From a virus, in IMG/VR virus record IMGVR_UViG_3300006875_000163, positions 1 to 24,001 of that record: 24,001 nucleotides of DNA; one strand, written 5' to 3'. Of this stretch, positions 1 through 6,256 are shown piece after piece; position 1 is the stretch's first letter; the number at the start of each line of letters is the position of its first letter. The translations under genes were made by a program, and so were the position numbers. A model generated the notes under the pieces. The model had not been told where the DNA came from. It worked only from the letters and a program-made list of their open reading frames with translations, and searched no databases.

Positions 1-89
1 GCGCTCTGGCGAGTCTCGGTCTTGTGGACGAGAACCTTATAGACGTTCGCGGGGATGAATCCGATCTTGACTTCAGTACCTTTTTTCAT
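1..89 (-). CDS. Partial hypothetical protein, cut by left edge
   Basis: An ATG at 89 opens a minus-strand frame that stays open to the window edge. The visible 29 residues start MKKGTEVKIGF and resemble no family I can name. The leader is A-rich with no Shine-Dalgarno sequence. It lies 72 bp beyond the end of the previous gene, and that gap carries a -24/-12 promoter candidate (141-156) whose predicted start lies about 40 nt upstream of this ATG. So this gene probably begins its own transcription unit. Only the N-terminus can be seen. Confidence 0.65.
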   Translation of the reverse strand, partial: MKKGTEVKIGFIPANVYKVLVHKTETRQS

Positions 90-140
90 TTTTTGTTTTG
101 TTTAGTTTATTTAATCACCGACACTGACAAATGGGAGGAA

Positions 141-156
141 GCTTTCTGTGGGCCAA
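141..156 (-). promoter_or_regulatory. Candidate sigma-54 (-24/-12) promoter P6
   Basis: Read on the minus strand, TTGGCCCACAGAAAGC has the invariant GG at 154-153 and GC at 142-141, with exactly ten bases between them as sigma-54 requires. It shares the -12 block AAGCT and the upstream AAA with the promoters at 11,189 and 12,102. The predicted start is near 129, 40 nt before the ATG at 89. It sits in one of the few real gaps in the minus-strand block. Confidence 0.6.
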
Positions 157-160
157 TTTG

Positions 161-406
161 TTAGGCTCTGTTTTTTAGGATACTATCAATCGTTACTTCG
201 AGCATCTTATCCGAAGCATACTGAAAGTCATACTCTCGCAACATTTCAGTTACGTTAGGAATAAGACCTTCGTAGTTATTGACTTCAAAGTTATAGACAT
301 ATCCGCTAACGCTGCCATCAGAATGCTGCTTGACTTTAAGAGTCAAACGCATCTCGGCTTCTTGTAGGGGATATTCTTTATCCTTGGCTGGAATATTTTC
401 GTTCAT
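161..406 (-). CDS. Small hypothetical protein (81 aa)
   Basis: The likely start is the ATG at 406, four bases past the stop of the Sak4-like gene. An in-frame ATG at 436 would give 91 aa but would overlap that gene. The N-terminus (MNENIPAKDKEYP) looks disordered. It is followed by a stretch of alternating hydrophobic and polar residues (MRLTLKVKQHSDGSVSGYVY) that suggests beta strands, and then a helical C-terminus. No family recognised. It is the last gene of the long minus-strand operon before promoter P6. Its position beside the recombination ATPase suggests early expression, not a specific job. Confidence 0.7.
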   Translation of the reverse strand: MNENIPAKDKEYPLQEAEMRLTLKVKQHSDGSVSGYVYNFEVNNYEGLIPNVTEMLREYDFQYASDKMLEVTIDSILKNRA

Positions 407-410
407 AGTA

Positions 411-1109
411 TTAGGGTTTAGAGAGTTCGCTTGCAATTTTGTTAAGAGCCTTCACAACACAATTCTCCATGGGATTAGGCAAGCCCCAGAAGATCGGAGT
501 CTTCGCGGTCGTGACGCCATCGGTCTGTGTGGCGAAGAAGTATTGGATCGTGTCAGATCCCTTTTCTTTCTTCGCATAGACAGACCACACAGCGAGACAC
601 TCAGACTCGATGCCTTTGTTTGCCCACTCTTTACCTTGGACATACAAGCGGCGCCGAGTGGTCATGCTGCCGTCGAGACCTTGAATGGGAACGATCTCCT
701 CTAGGCCGGTGATGATGACAGTCTTATCGAGAGACTTGAGGTTAGTGCACAAAGTCTGGATGCCGTCGTTGTAGTTCTTCCAGATGTCGAAGCCTTTGTA
801 GATTTGTTCACACTTAACTTGAAGCTGATCAATCGCCGCGGTGATTGAGTCGATGACGACGAGATCTTTCGTCGTGTCTTTCTTGACTTTGTTAAGTTCG
901 ACCGTGAGCTTATCATAGCTGTCGATCGGCACAACGAGCTTCTCGTCGCGCACACGAAACGGCATACCCTTTCGCTCGGCGTCGAAGATAACGGTGCGCG
1001 CGGGATCGACGTTGCGGAAGGACGTAGACTTGCCTGAGCCACTCGGGCCAACGAGTGCGATTAGTGTCTTTGGCCATTGAGGTTTTACTTGAGGTGGGGA
1101 TGTTTCCAT
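411..1109 (-). CDS. Sak4/RecA-like recombination ATPase (AAA_24 type)
   Basis: This 232-aa protein has a Walker A motif GPSGSGKST at residues 21-29 and a Walker B strand DLVVIDSI at 82-89. There is little else around a single RecA-type core. That size and layout fit phage Sak4-like ATPases (AAA_24 / RecA-like), which act with single-strand annealing and DNA-binding proteins in phage recombination. An adjacent Cas4/AddB-like nuclease (19 bp upstream) is a recurrent partner of such ATPases and supports the call. No Shine-Dalgarno is visible; the leader is A/T-rich. Family assignment is by motif and context only. A generic phage P-loop NTPase is the alternative. Confidence 0.8.
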   Translation of the reverse strand: METSPPQVKPQWPKTLIALVGPSGSGKSTSFRNVDPARTVIFDAERKGMPFRVRDEKLVVPIDSYDKLTVELNKVKKDTTKDLVVIDSITAAIDQLQVKCEQIYKGFDIWKNYNDGIQTLCTNLKSLDKTVIITGLEEIVPIQGLDGSMTTRRRLYVQGKEWANKGIESECLAVWSVYAKKEKGSDTIQYFFATQTDGVTTAKTPIFWGLPNPMENCVVKALNKIASELSKP

Positions 1110-1127
1110 ATGTTTTATTTTATTTGC

Positions 1128-2054
1128 TTACCAAGTCAAAGGCTCGTACTTAGTTATTGAGCACTCCGACAAAAAGAGTTCAAGCTGCACAGCGTTCTGC
1201 GCAAAGCAGATTCGCTTGAAGGGACAGCTCGGACAGGCATTGCACGCTTTGCCGCTGGGCGGAGGAAGCTTATCGTGGGCCATTGCTTCGTTGATATGAT
1301 CGGTGAAAGTCTCGATGCGATCTTTGACTTCAGAATCGAACTCCCAGAGTTGTTCCTCCGTAAAGCTCCAATCAGGTCCGATGCGCCATGCTGGGCTTGG
1401 CAAAGAGATCTGAACGATCAGCGTACGAATCACCATGCGACGATACCACGCAGCGTTGGCGTAGTTGATGTCGTCTTTGAAGATCTCATAGGCAAACCTC
1501 TGGAAGATGTAATAGTAATAAGAGAACTGTGTGTCGCCTTCGTAGCCCGCGACGGCATCTTTGAATGCGTACTTGCGCGTCGTCTTATAGTCTGTGATCT
1601 GAATGATCCCGGCGGGCGTCACGGAGAGAACGTCAACGGTGCCGACATAAGCAAAGCCCGGGCGGTCGACGACGGGAATGTTGAAGTGAAACTCAGCGCC
1701 TTTGTTATCACCAAATTTCAACGGCGTCGGGAGAGAGGACAGAGGCGCCGCAGTCAAAGCCTTCCGAATCTGGTCTTGATCCTTGGTGGGAAGATTCTTC
1801 TCCTTTGCTTCTTTGAACGCCTCCATACAGGCTTCTTGCCACTTCTCTCCGCTCCTGTCGAATGCGACATTCTCGGCGAACTTGTGGATGATCTTGCCGA
1901 CTGTGAGAGCCGTAATGTCCTCTTGCGGTTTTAGACCTAAGAAGACCGTAAAGAACCAGCGCCTCGGACAGGCTGAGATCTTTAGGCCGCTTGCGTTGAT
2001 GGGAATAACTGCGGGGATGCCTTCATGCGGCAAGTCTTTGTATGTTATTTTCAT
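1128..2054 (-). CDS. Cas4/AddB-like PD-(D/E)XK nuclease with Fe-S cysteines
   Basis: This 308-aa protein has the layout of RecB/Cas4-type PD-(D/E)XK exonucleases. There is a lone cysteine at residue 29 (SACPRRW), a GKIIHKFAE helix, an acidic strand GTVDVLSV, the catalytic ITDYKTT, then QFSYYYYIF. A C-terminal cysteine cluster (C271, C274, C277, C283 in KACNACPSCPFKRIC) completes the set. C29 with three of the C-terminal cysteines is the arrangement that binds a 4Fe-4S cluster in Cas4 and AddB. No CRISPR array or cas1/cas2 is present. With the neighbouring Sak4-like ATPase, a role in end resection during phage recombination is more likely than adaptation. The leader contains a candidate structured RNA (2,096-2,177). 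Confidence 0.85.
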   Translation of the reverse strand: MKITYKDLPHEGIPAVIPINASGLKISACPRRWFFTVFLGLKPQEDITALTVGKIIHKFAENVAFDRSGEKWQEACMEAFKEAKEKNLPTKDQDQIRKALTAAPLSSLPTPLKFGDNKGAEFHFNIPVVDRPGFAYVGTVDVLSVTPAGIIQITDYKTTRKYAFKDAVAGYEGDTQFSYYYYIFQRFAYEIFKDDINYANAAWYRRMVIRTLIVQISLPSPAWRIGPDWSFTEEQLWEFDSEVKDRIETFTDHINEAMAHDKLPPPSGKACNACPSCPFKRICFAQNAVQLELFLSECSITKYEPLTW

Positions 2055-2095
2055 TTGTTATTTGATAAGAGAAGAGAAAAGAAAGAGAAAAGAAA

Positions 2096-2177
2096 GAGCT
2101 ACCCAGCGCGCCGTCCTCAGGGGAAACCTATGAAAAACCCTGCGCAGTAGACAACCTGCGAACGCACTGAGTAGCTC
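2096..2177 (-). ncRNA. Candidate structured RNA (three-way junction) in nuclease leader
   Basis: The 123-nt gap between the NUMOD1-like gene and the nuclease folds as a compact three-way junction. P1 pairs 2163-2177 with 2096-2110 over 15 positions. Two of these are G-U only in minus-strand RNA and would be mismatches in plus-strand RNA, so the structure fits the operon transcript. P2 pairs 2156-2160 with 2143-2147 (8-nt loop). P3 pairs 2138-2142 with 2118-2122 (15-nt loop) and abuts P2. The P2 loop GUCU can also pair with GGAC in the 7-nt junction strand. A pyrimidine-rich tract then leads to the nuclease ATG. No known riboswitch class was recognised. I checked the hammerhead core, and it does not fit. 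Confidence 0.45.
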
Positions 2178-2181
2178 AAAG

Positions 2182-2358
2182 TTATTTCTTATATTTGAAT
2201 GTAAAGCCCCGACACTTTTGCTTGCGATAGATTTGATGCGACACCGCAGCTTTGTTTGCGCCGAGCGCGAGGGATGCTTTGGTCGCAGAGGGATATTCTT
2301 TGCCGGTCTCAAGACATATCACAGGACGCGAGGCGTTTTTACTCGGACACTTTTTCAC
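2182..2358 (-). CDS. Small NUMOD1/IENR1-like DNA-binding protein (58 aa)
   Basis: A GTG start at 2358 overlaps the TGA of the upstream gene (GTGA), so translation is probably coupled. The frame ends at TAA 2182. The product contains PVICLETGKEYPSATKAS followed by LALGANKAAVSHQIYRKQ and GFTFKY. This closely matches the pattern of NUMOD1 / IENR1 repeats, the small helix-turn-helix modules attached to phage HNH and GIY-YIG homing endonucleases. No nuclease domain is attached here, so it is either a stand-alone DNA-binding protein or the remnant of a homing endonuclease. An overlapping frame in the same place (2,058-2,312) has no protein-like composition and was set aside. Confidence 0.65.
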   Translation of the reverse strand: MKKCPSKNASRPVICLETGKEYPSATKASLALGANKAAVSHQIYRKQKCRGFTFKYKK

Positions 2359-2582
2359 TTCTTGAGTTTGAAGTTCTGAGTTTGATTGATGATCGCTTGA
2401 ACGTCTATGCCTTTTAGCAGAGGGTCGTTAAGCAGGGACGCAAGATCGGTGCCTGTTGGGCGGGTATGTGGGAAGTGTTTGAGAAGAAACTTCTCAAGCT
2501 CTTTGTCTGTCATCTCCTCGACGGGCTTTGGTAGGCCGAGGAGAAGGTCGAGTTCGTTGAGTTGGTTGTTATCGGAACTCAT
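2355..2582 (-). CDS. Small hypothetical protein (75 aa)
   Basis: An ATG at 2582 overlaps the upstream stop as ATGA. The product is acidic and leucine-rich at its start (NELDLLLGLPKPVEEMTDKE), then has a conserved-looking helix (LEKFLLKHFPH) and a lysine tail. It has no cysteine or membrane segment. No family is recognised. Its stop overlaps the GTG of the next gene, so three consecutive small genes are joined by 4-base overlaps, which is strong evidence that the frame is real. Confidence 0.75.
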   Translation of the reverse strand: MSSDNNQLNELDLLLGLPKPVEEMTDKELEKFLLKHFPHTRPTGTDLASLLNDPLLKGIDVQAIINQTQNFKLKK

Positions 2583-2773
2583 AGCGTAATACAGCAGAGT
2601 TTCTTCTGTGCGATCTTGCTTTCATCGAGCGCAGCCAGAGCTTTCTCAGGCGTATCGTAGAGTAGTGTTATGCACCATATCCCATCGGCGCTCCAGCGAT
2701 AGGCGTAGAAGTAATGCTCCTTCGTGGGCGGATTGATTACGGTGGCGTTTGTGATGTTGTTTTGTTCTTTCAT
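2579..2773 (-). CDS. Small hypothetical protein (64 aa)
   Basis: I chose the ATG at 2773, which directly follows the TAA of the transglycosylase gene. The same frame runs open back to 3082, but that upstream part is the shadow of the transglycosylase. The product (MKEQNNITNATVINPPTKEH onwards) has an aromatic beta-like core (HYFYAYRWSADGIWCITLLYDTP), a helix (EKALAALDESKIAQ) and two adjacent cysteines near its end. Such short one-domain proteins are common in phage early operons. Function unknown. Confidence 0.7.
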   Translation of the reverse strand: MKEQNNITNATVINPPTKEHYFYAYRWSADGIWCITLLYDTPEKALAALDESKIAQKKLCCITL

Positions 2774-2774
2774 A

Positions 2775-3221
2775 TTATTGGTGGTTTCTAAATTCTGCAT
2801 AGAGGTTATTAAATCTTTCCGATCTTTGTCTGATAGTTTTGGATAGCTTAGTAATGTCATAGTCTCGCCGGGAGAAAGCTTCAAGCCCGAGATTCCAGGC
2901 GGCGTAAACATCCCTTGGGTCTGGAGTGTTCTTTCGCTGGGCGAGACAGAGCTTGAGTTCGAGCCAGCATAGATGCGCCTTAGCACAGCGCCGCGCTTCG
3001 GCCGGAATATGTCTTTGATCTTTTTCAGAAGGGAAATGCTGGCGCCAGACTGATCGCTTGAGTTGGTATCTTGAGAGTTCACCGTGTCGTCCTTTCGCTT
3101 TGTCGTTGTCGTTGGATTCGATCATTGATAATGCCCTGAGCTTCGCGTCGAAGTCTTGCTGGAGGGCGATCAGAGTTGTCTCTGTCGCGAGGATTGATAG
3201 ACCTATCATAAGGATTTTCAT
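2775..3221 (-). CDS. Lysozyme-like transglycosylase (SLT fold), probable endolysin
   Basis: In this 148-aa protein the N-terminal 20 residues (MKILMIGLSILATETTLIAL) look like an uncleaved or weak signal sequence. They are followed by LRALSMIESNDND, where Glu35 sits where the catalytic glutamate of SLT/goose-type lysozymes lies. Then come GRHGELSRYQL, matching the glycine-to-YQI motif of that fold, and DVYAAWNLG, matching the (Y/L)AAYNxG motif. These three motifs in order support a peptidoglycan-cleaving transglycosylase of minimal size. It is unusual that it lies in the replication/recombination operon rather than beside late genes. A holin was not identified, though a small membrane protein lies at 4,755-4,940. 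Confidence 0.7.
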   Translation of the reverse strand: MKILMIGLSILATETTLIALQQDFDAKLRALSMIESNDNDKAKGRHGELSRYQLKRSVWRQHFPSEKDQRHIPAEARRCAKAHLCWLELKLCLAQRKNTPDPRDVYAAWNLGLEAFSRRDYDITKLSKTIRQRSERFNNLYAEFRNHQ

Positions 3222-3224
3222 AAG

Positions 3225-3425
3225 TCAGAACTCTTGGAGATGATAGATCTTCTTACGAAGCTCAGCAACCTTGGCGCGTTTTTCGGGTAGGCTGTGAGTG
3301 GTTGATACAATATAGGGAACTTTCCCTTCTCTGTCATGGAAAGAATCACAGAACTTTTCGAGGTATGCGATCTTCCTTTCGATACGCTGTATGCGCCAGT
3401 TGCGATACCATTTGAATAGATTCAT
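3225..3425 (-). CDS. Small coiled-coil hypothetical protein (66 aa)
   Basis: The ATG at 3425 overlaps the previous stop as ATGA. The product starts MNLFKWYRNWRIQRIERKIA, a basic, tryptophan-containing helix that could lie on a membrane surface or bind nucleic acid. It continues with two heptad-like segments (AYLEKFCDSF; AKVAELRKKIYHL). It lies just upstream of the transglycosylase in the operon, so a helper role in lysis is possible, but nothing shows this. No family recognised. Confidence 0.7.
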   Translation of the reverse strand: MNLFKWYRNWRIQRIERKIAYLEKFCDSFHDREGKVPYIVSTTHSLPEKRAKVAELRKKIYHLQEF

Positions 3426-3832
3426 AGAGGCCAGAAGTATGGTAGGTTGTCTGGAATGTTTGGGAACTTGCTGGAGTAATAGTCTGGTTTCTTTCTTATC
3501 AGATTACTCTGATGTGTCTTGTGTAGATAAGAGCCGAGCCAGTGTGGTTGTATGATGTAAGGGTAAGTGAGAATCTCCTTTTCAAAGTGCGGAAGTAGAT
3601 TGTCAACGTAGCCCCGCCGCCGGGCTTCTTGGCAGATCTTGATAGAGTAAAGACACAACCACGCTGGATAGTCTTTGACCATCTTCACGGCGGGATGACT
3701 GCGCCAGCCTTCTGACTTACCTTGGATTGTGTTGAGGATTTGCAGAGACTCAACGCGCTGCTTCATGAGGCGCTGGGTGTCGAGCACGCGGGCGGACTGT
3801 TCGATGTCGGGATATGGGAGGAAGATTTGCAT
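3422..3832 (-). CDS. Pyrimidine-dimer DNA glycosylase-like protein (Pyr_excise family)
   Basis: The 136-aa product begins MQIFLPYPDIEQSARVLD and continues QRLMKQRVESLQIL, GWRSHPAVKMVKDYPAWL and CQEARRRGY. This is the signature of the MSMEG_6728 / Pyr_excise (PF03013-type) family, distant relatives of T4 endonuclease V. T4 DenV cuts the glycosidic bond at UV dimers and uses its N-terminal threonine after Met removal. Here residue 2 is Gln, so DenV chemistry cannot be assumed. A role in DNA repair or base excision on phage DNA is the best inference. The gene joins its neighbour by an ATGA overlap, which supports this start. Confidence 0.7.
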   Translation of the reverse strand: MQIFLPYPDIEQSARVLDTQRLMKQRVESLQILNTIQGKSEGWRSHPAVKMVKDYPAWLCLYSIKICQEARRRGYVDNLLPHFEKEILTYPYIIQPHWLGSYLHKTHQSNLIRKKPDYYSSKFPNIPDNLPYFWPL

Positions 3833-3853
3833 TTTGTGGTTGTGTTTTACTTA

Positions 3854-4510
3854 TCACTCTAGACCCTTCAACATCTCCTCACTCATCTTCATTACGATAA
3901 GTTCAGTGGGCGTTGTCTCAATGATGATTGTGTTGTCTTGCATGGCGAGCTGCCGCGCGAACTTCTCCGCGCTGCTTGTATAGTTCTGCCAGCTTGCCTG
4001 ACTTCCAACCTCGCCGCTGTTCATGAACTCTACGATCTCCTCGCGGAAGACATCTTCGTTGAAGGTTGTAGGATCTTCGTCTGTGCCGCCCATGAGGGGA
4101 GTCATGGCGTCGAGGATATTATCCACAGGCTCGACGAGTTCGATGATAAGGTTGACTTTGCGCACAGAGATCTGCACCTTTTCTTTAAGCTCGTCCACGA
4201 TGGGGATATCATCAGGGTCGATGGCGCCTTGAAGCACGGCGGTGCCTTTGTCTGTGAGGAATGCTTTGCCTTGTGAGAGGCGGGCGCGGATGGTCTGAGG
4301 CTGTTGTCTGAGTGTGAGGGAGTTGATGGTGGCTTTCTTAGAAGGAATCTTAGAGAGCTTCACGACAAGCTGGGCGAATTGCACAGCATGCTTGATGTCA
4401 TAGTAAGGCCAGCCTTGTTTACGTTCGGTCTTGTTGAGAAGACTTTCCGCTTGCTTGAGCAGCGCGGTTGGGTCTAGTTGTGGTTGTGGTTGTTGATTAA
4501 AGATATTCAT
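3854..4510 (-). CDS. Hypothetical phage protein (218 aa)
   Basis: The N-terminus is proline/glutamine-rich (FNQQPQPQLDPTAL). It is followed by a mixed helical domain (LLNKTERKQGWPYYDIKHAV; FAQLVVKLSKIPSKKATINS) and an acidic segment (MGGTDEDPTTFNEDV) before the last helices. No catalytic motif, zinc site or membrane segment is visible. The first residues MNIF are shared with the helicase start, which probably reflects a common initiation context and not homology. It forms an ATGA overlap with the gene above. Function unknown; early replication or regulation by position. Confidence 0.75.
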   Translation of the reverse strand: MNIFNQQPQPQLDPTALLKQAESLLNKTERKQGWPYYDIKHAVQFAQLVVKLSKIPSKKATINSLTLRQQPQTIRARLSQGKAFLTDKGTAVLQGAIDPDDIPIVDELKEKVQISVRKVNLIIELVEPVDNILDAMTPLMGGTDEDPTTFNEDVFREEIVEFMNSGEVGSQASWQNYTSSAEKFARQLAMQDNTIIIETTPTELIVMKMSEEMLKGLE

Positions 4511-4758
4511 TTATTTGATTCTAGTTGTTTAATCTTTTCTTGTAACTCACGAATCTTCACCACCTGCTGATTACTCAGCCACATATCCTGCATGATCTTC
4601 AACACCTCGGCCGCCGTTTCTGTGGGTTTGAGATCCTCACTGACGGTAATACGGCCATCGGCGTGGATTGTGAGGAGTGGCTTGTTTAGATTTGATACTT
4701 GAAGCATGTACGTTTCAACTCCTTCGAGGCTAAACTTGTCTGGTATTTCTTCGCTCAT
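4507..4758 (-). CDS. Small hypothetical protein (83 aa)
   Basis: The product contains LLTIHADGRITVSEDLKPTE followed by a helical AAEVLKIMQDMWLSNQQ and a lysine/glutamate coiled-coil tail. The 'IHADGRI' beta-turn followed by a helix ending in W is a pattern I associate with small conserved phage proteins of unknown function. Both ends are joined to neighbours by 4-base overlaps (4755-4758 and 4507-4510), so translation is coupled along this stretch. Confidence 0.75.
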   Translation of the reverse strand: MSEEIPDKFSLEGVETYMLQVSNLNKPLLTIHADGRITVSEDLKPTETAAEVLKIMQDMWLSNQQVVKIRELQEKIKQLESNK

Positions 4759-4940
4759 TTACACTCCTTCCATTTGAACTGATTTTTACCCGCGCAATCG
4801 ACCACCCACTCAGCGCGGCCTTTCCTTACGGCTTCTTCGCGCATACTGCTCTTGCCAAGCTGATCGCCCCACAGGATTGCTAAGGACAGAAAACAACCTG
4901 CTACAAGTCCGTACATGCATTGTTCTAAAACTTGGATCAT
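4755..4940 (-). CDS. Small single-pass membrane protein (61 aa)
   Basis: Residues 7-25 (QCMYGLVAGCFLSLAILWG) form one hydrophobic segment. The rest is the soluble EEAVRKGRAEWVVDCAGKNQ, close to a short domain (EAVxxGxAEWVVDxxGxxxFxWK) seen in many small phage membrane proteins. The N-terminus would be short and outside or inside; orientation cannot be fixed. It overlaps the activator ATPase gene above by ATGA. It might be a holin- or spanin-like component for the transglycosylase 1.5 kb downstream, but there is no direct evidence. Confidence 0.65.
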   Translation of the reverse strand: MIQVLEQCMYGLVAGCFLSLAILWGDQLGKSSMREEAVRKGRAEWVVDCAGKNQFKWKECK

Positions 4941-5782
4941 AGCTCACCTTCCTTATCATATTCCGGCAATTCAATCTCTCCTAGCTCTCTCTTTAATAGA
5001 AGATTACGCAACGCCCGAACATTCCCAAAGGAGAATGTCTCGTCGCCGAAGTGTTCCCTTTCCCCCAAAGGCGTCCAGTTTTCCTCGGCGATAATGGCTG
5101 ATGCGACGCATCTGATTTCCTGAACCCCTCTGTCTTTAAGAGAGAATGTCTTCAGACCTAACTCATTGATGCGGAAGTATAGATCCTCTCGGAAGCTTCC
5201 TTCCTTTACCATCTTCAACAGATCTCGATTCGTCGCGAAGACAAAGCGACATTGAATCGGGACTGGATCAACAGCCCCGACGGGCAATACGGTTTTATCC
5301 TGCAAGACTCTTAAGAGCTTAGCTTGATGCGCCAGCGGCAACTCGCCTATCTCGTCGAGGAAAGCAGTGCCCTTGCCGACTGCTCTTAGGAAGCCAACGT
5401 CGCCTCTTGATTTAGCACCCGTAAAGGCGCCGGGCATGTAGCCGAAGAGTTCTGATTGAAAGAGTGTGTCAGTCAAGCCAGCCATGTTCATAGCCTTGAG
5501 AGGCTTTCTCTTATGCGCTAGGATCTTTGCAACTAACTCCTTGCCTGTGCCGCTCGGACCTTCGATAAGGACGTTGTATTTCTGCAAGCTTTCTTCGGCG
5601 TAGGTTATTGCCGCCGTGAGCATCCTCTTGGTGAGAGGATCTTGCGTGGCATAGCATGATGCTATTGACTGAATCGAGTTCTCCTTCAGCGCATCGCCTG
5701 TGATCTTCAACACATCCTTGCGGATGTTATCGAGGAAGCTGTCGGCCGCGGCTGTGTTAAGGACGTTTGCGTGGATGTTCAT
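4937..5782 (-). CDS. Sigma-54 activator AAA+ ATPase (enhancer-binding protein core, no HTH)
   Basis: The 281-aa protein is essentially one sigma-54 interaction domain. It has Walker A GPSGTGKE (75-82), the GAFTGA loop intact at 118-123 inside ELFGYMPGAFTGAKSRG, Walker B GTAFLDEIGE (138-147), sensor I ATNRDL (183-188), arginine finger FREDLYFRIN (about 197-206) and sensor II GNVRALRN (253-260). GAFTGA is the element that contacts region I of sigma-54 and is diagnostic of this family (PspF, NtrC, NifA). There is no N-terminal receiver/GAF domain, and the Fis-type HTH that normally follows sensor II is missing. It must therefore act without its own DNA contact or through a partner. It is in the same operon as the rpoN-like gene. 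Confidence 0.93.
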   Translation of the reverse strand: MNIHANVLNTAAADSFLDNIRKDVLKITGDALKENSIQSIASCYATQDPLTKRMLTAAITYAEESLQKYNVLIEGPSGTGKELVAKILAHKRKPLKAMNMAGLTDTLFQSELFGYMPGAFTGAKSRGDVGFLRAVGKGTAFLDEIGELPLAHQAKLLRVLQDKTVLPVGAVDPVPIQCRFVFATNRDLLKMVKEGSFREDLYFRINELGLKTFSLKDRGVQEIRCVASAIIAEENWTPLGEREHFGDETFSFGNVRALRNLLLKRELGEIELPEYDKEGEL

Positions 5783-5958
5783 TGTGTCTTGGATTTATTT
5801 TTACGTTTGCTATATATCGAAGGCCCGGGATCTCTTAGCTTATACCGCATGATAGCTTTGCGTGCTTCTGCCAGTTCTTCCTTTGTTAGATACTCTTCTT
5901 CAATAGATCCGTGAGTATACTTTGGAACATATTGGTCACCATGTTTACGCTTGCTCAT
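5779..5958 (-). CDS. Small basic hypothetical protein (59 aa)
   Basis: An ATG at 5958 lies inside the end of the HTH gene and the stop TGA at 5779 overlaps the ATPase start (ATGA), so all three genes are translationally chained. The product begins MSKRKHGDQYVPKYTHGSIE, contains a helix EEEYLTKEELAEARKAIMRY, and ends in a strongly basic tail (SKRKNKSKTQ). The 'THGSIEEEYLTKEEL' portion resembles a small phage motif, but I cannot name a family. Being between a DNA-binding protein and the sigma-54 activator makes it a possible adaptor; this is inference only. Confidence 0.65.
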   Translation of the reverse strand: MSKRKHGDQYVPKYTHGSIEEEYLTKEELAEARKAIMRYKLRDPGPSIYSKRKNKSKTQ

Positions 5959-6253
5959 ATTGTTTTAGTTTATTCTTTAGTTGTTGAATCTCAATTTCTA
6001 GGTTAAAGATTCTTGAAGCCATAGCATTCTTCAGATTAGTCAACTCAAAGATCATCTTGTCATAGTGTTCCTTGTGATAAGGAATCTTGCTGATGTTTGT
6101 TACTGTGCCCCGGGAGATTCCGAAGTGATCTCCTACTTGCACGCGCGTTAGGTGTGGGTTTGCGTGGATATATTTGCGGATATGTAACTTCTCCTCAAGT
6201 GTGAGATAGTAGTTCTTGCGGGTGATATGTGTGGCTTTACGTTGATGTGACAT
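5945..6253 (-). CDS. HTH plus coiled-coil DNA-binding protein (102 aa)
   Basis: Residues 36-54 (TRVQVGDHFGISRGTVTNI) form a clear helix-turn-helix of the HTH_23/homeodomain-like type, preceded by the helix LTLEEKLHIRKYIHANPH. Residues 66-100 form a coiled coil (heptads in IFNLEIEIQQLKNKLKQYE), suggesting a dimer. It has one of the few good Shine-Dalgarno sequences of the minus block (AGGAAAGGA, about 7 nt before ATG), so it may be made at a higher level than its neighbours. Its close coupling with the HTH-less sigma-54 activator makes it the best candidate for the missing DNA-binding part. A replication or packaging role (small-terminase-like HTH) is an alternative. Confidence 0.75.
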   Translation of the reverse strand: MSHQRKATHITRKNYYLTLEEKLHIRKYIHANPHLTRVQVGDHFGISRGTVTNISKIPYHKEHYDKMIFELTNLKNAMASRIFNLEIEIQQLKNKLKQYEQA

Positions 6254-6256
6254 ATG

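Noticed and set aside
1128-2054. CRISPR-Cas adaptation system because of the Cas4-like nuclease
   Set aside because: No repeat-spacer array and no cas1, cas2 or effector genes are present; Cas4/AddB-like nucleases are common in phage recombination modules.
2096-2177. Hammerhead ribozyme
   Set aside because: CTGAGGA fits the CUGANGA core, but the order of the stems and the missing GAAA element at the required place rule out a hammerhead in any permutation.
2058-2312. Open frame of 84 codons on the minus strand
   Set aside because: Its arginine/serine-rich product does not look like a folded protein, it runs through the structured leader, and the NUMOD1-like frame in the same place has a domain match and a coupled start.
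4115-4126. Exact DnaA box (TTATCCACA)
   Set aside because: It is a single copy inside the coding sequence of the 218-aa gene with no neighbouring boxes or repeats.
5382-5397. Sigma-54-like TTGGCTTCCTAAGAGC on the minus strand inside the activator gene
   Set aside because: It is fully explained by coding for VGFLRAVG and no gene starts at a suitable distance; treated as a chance match.
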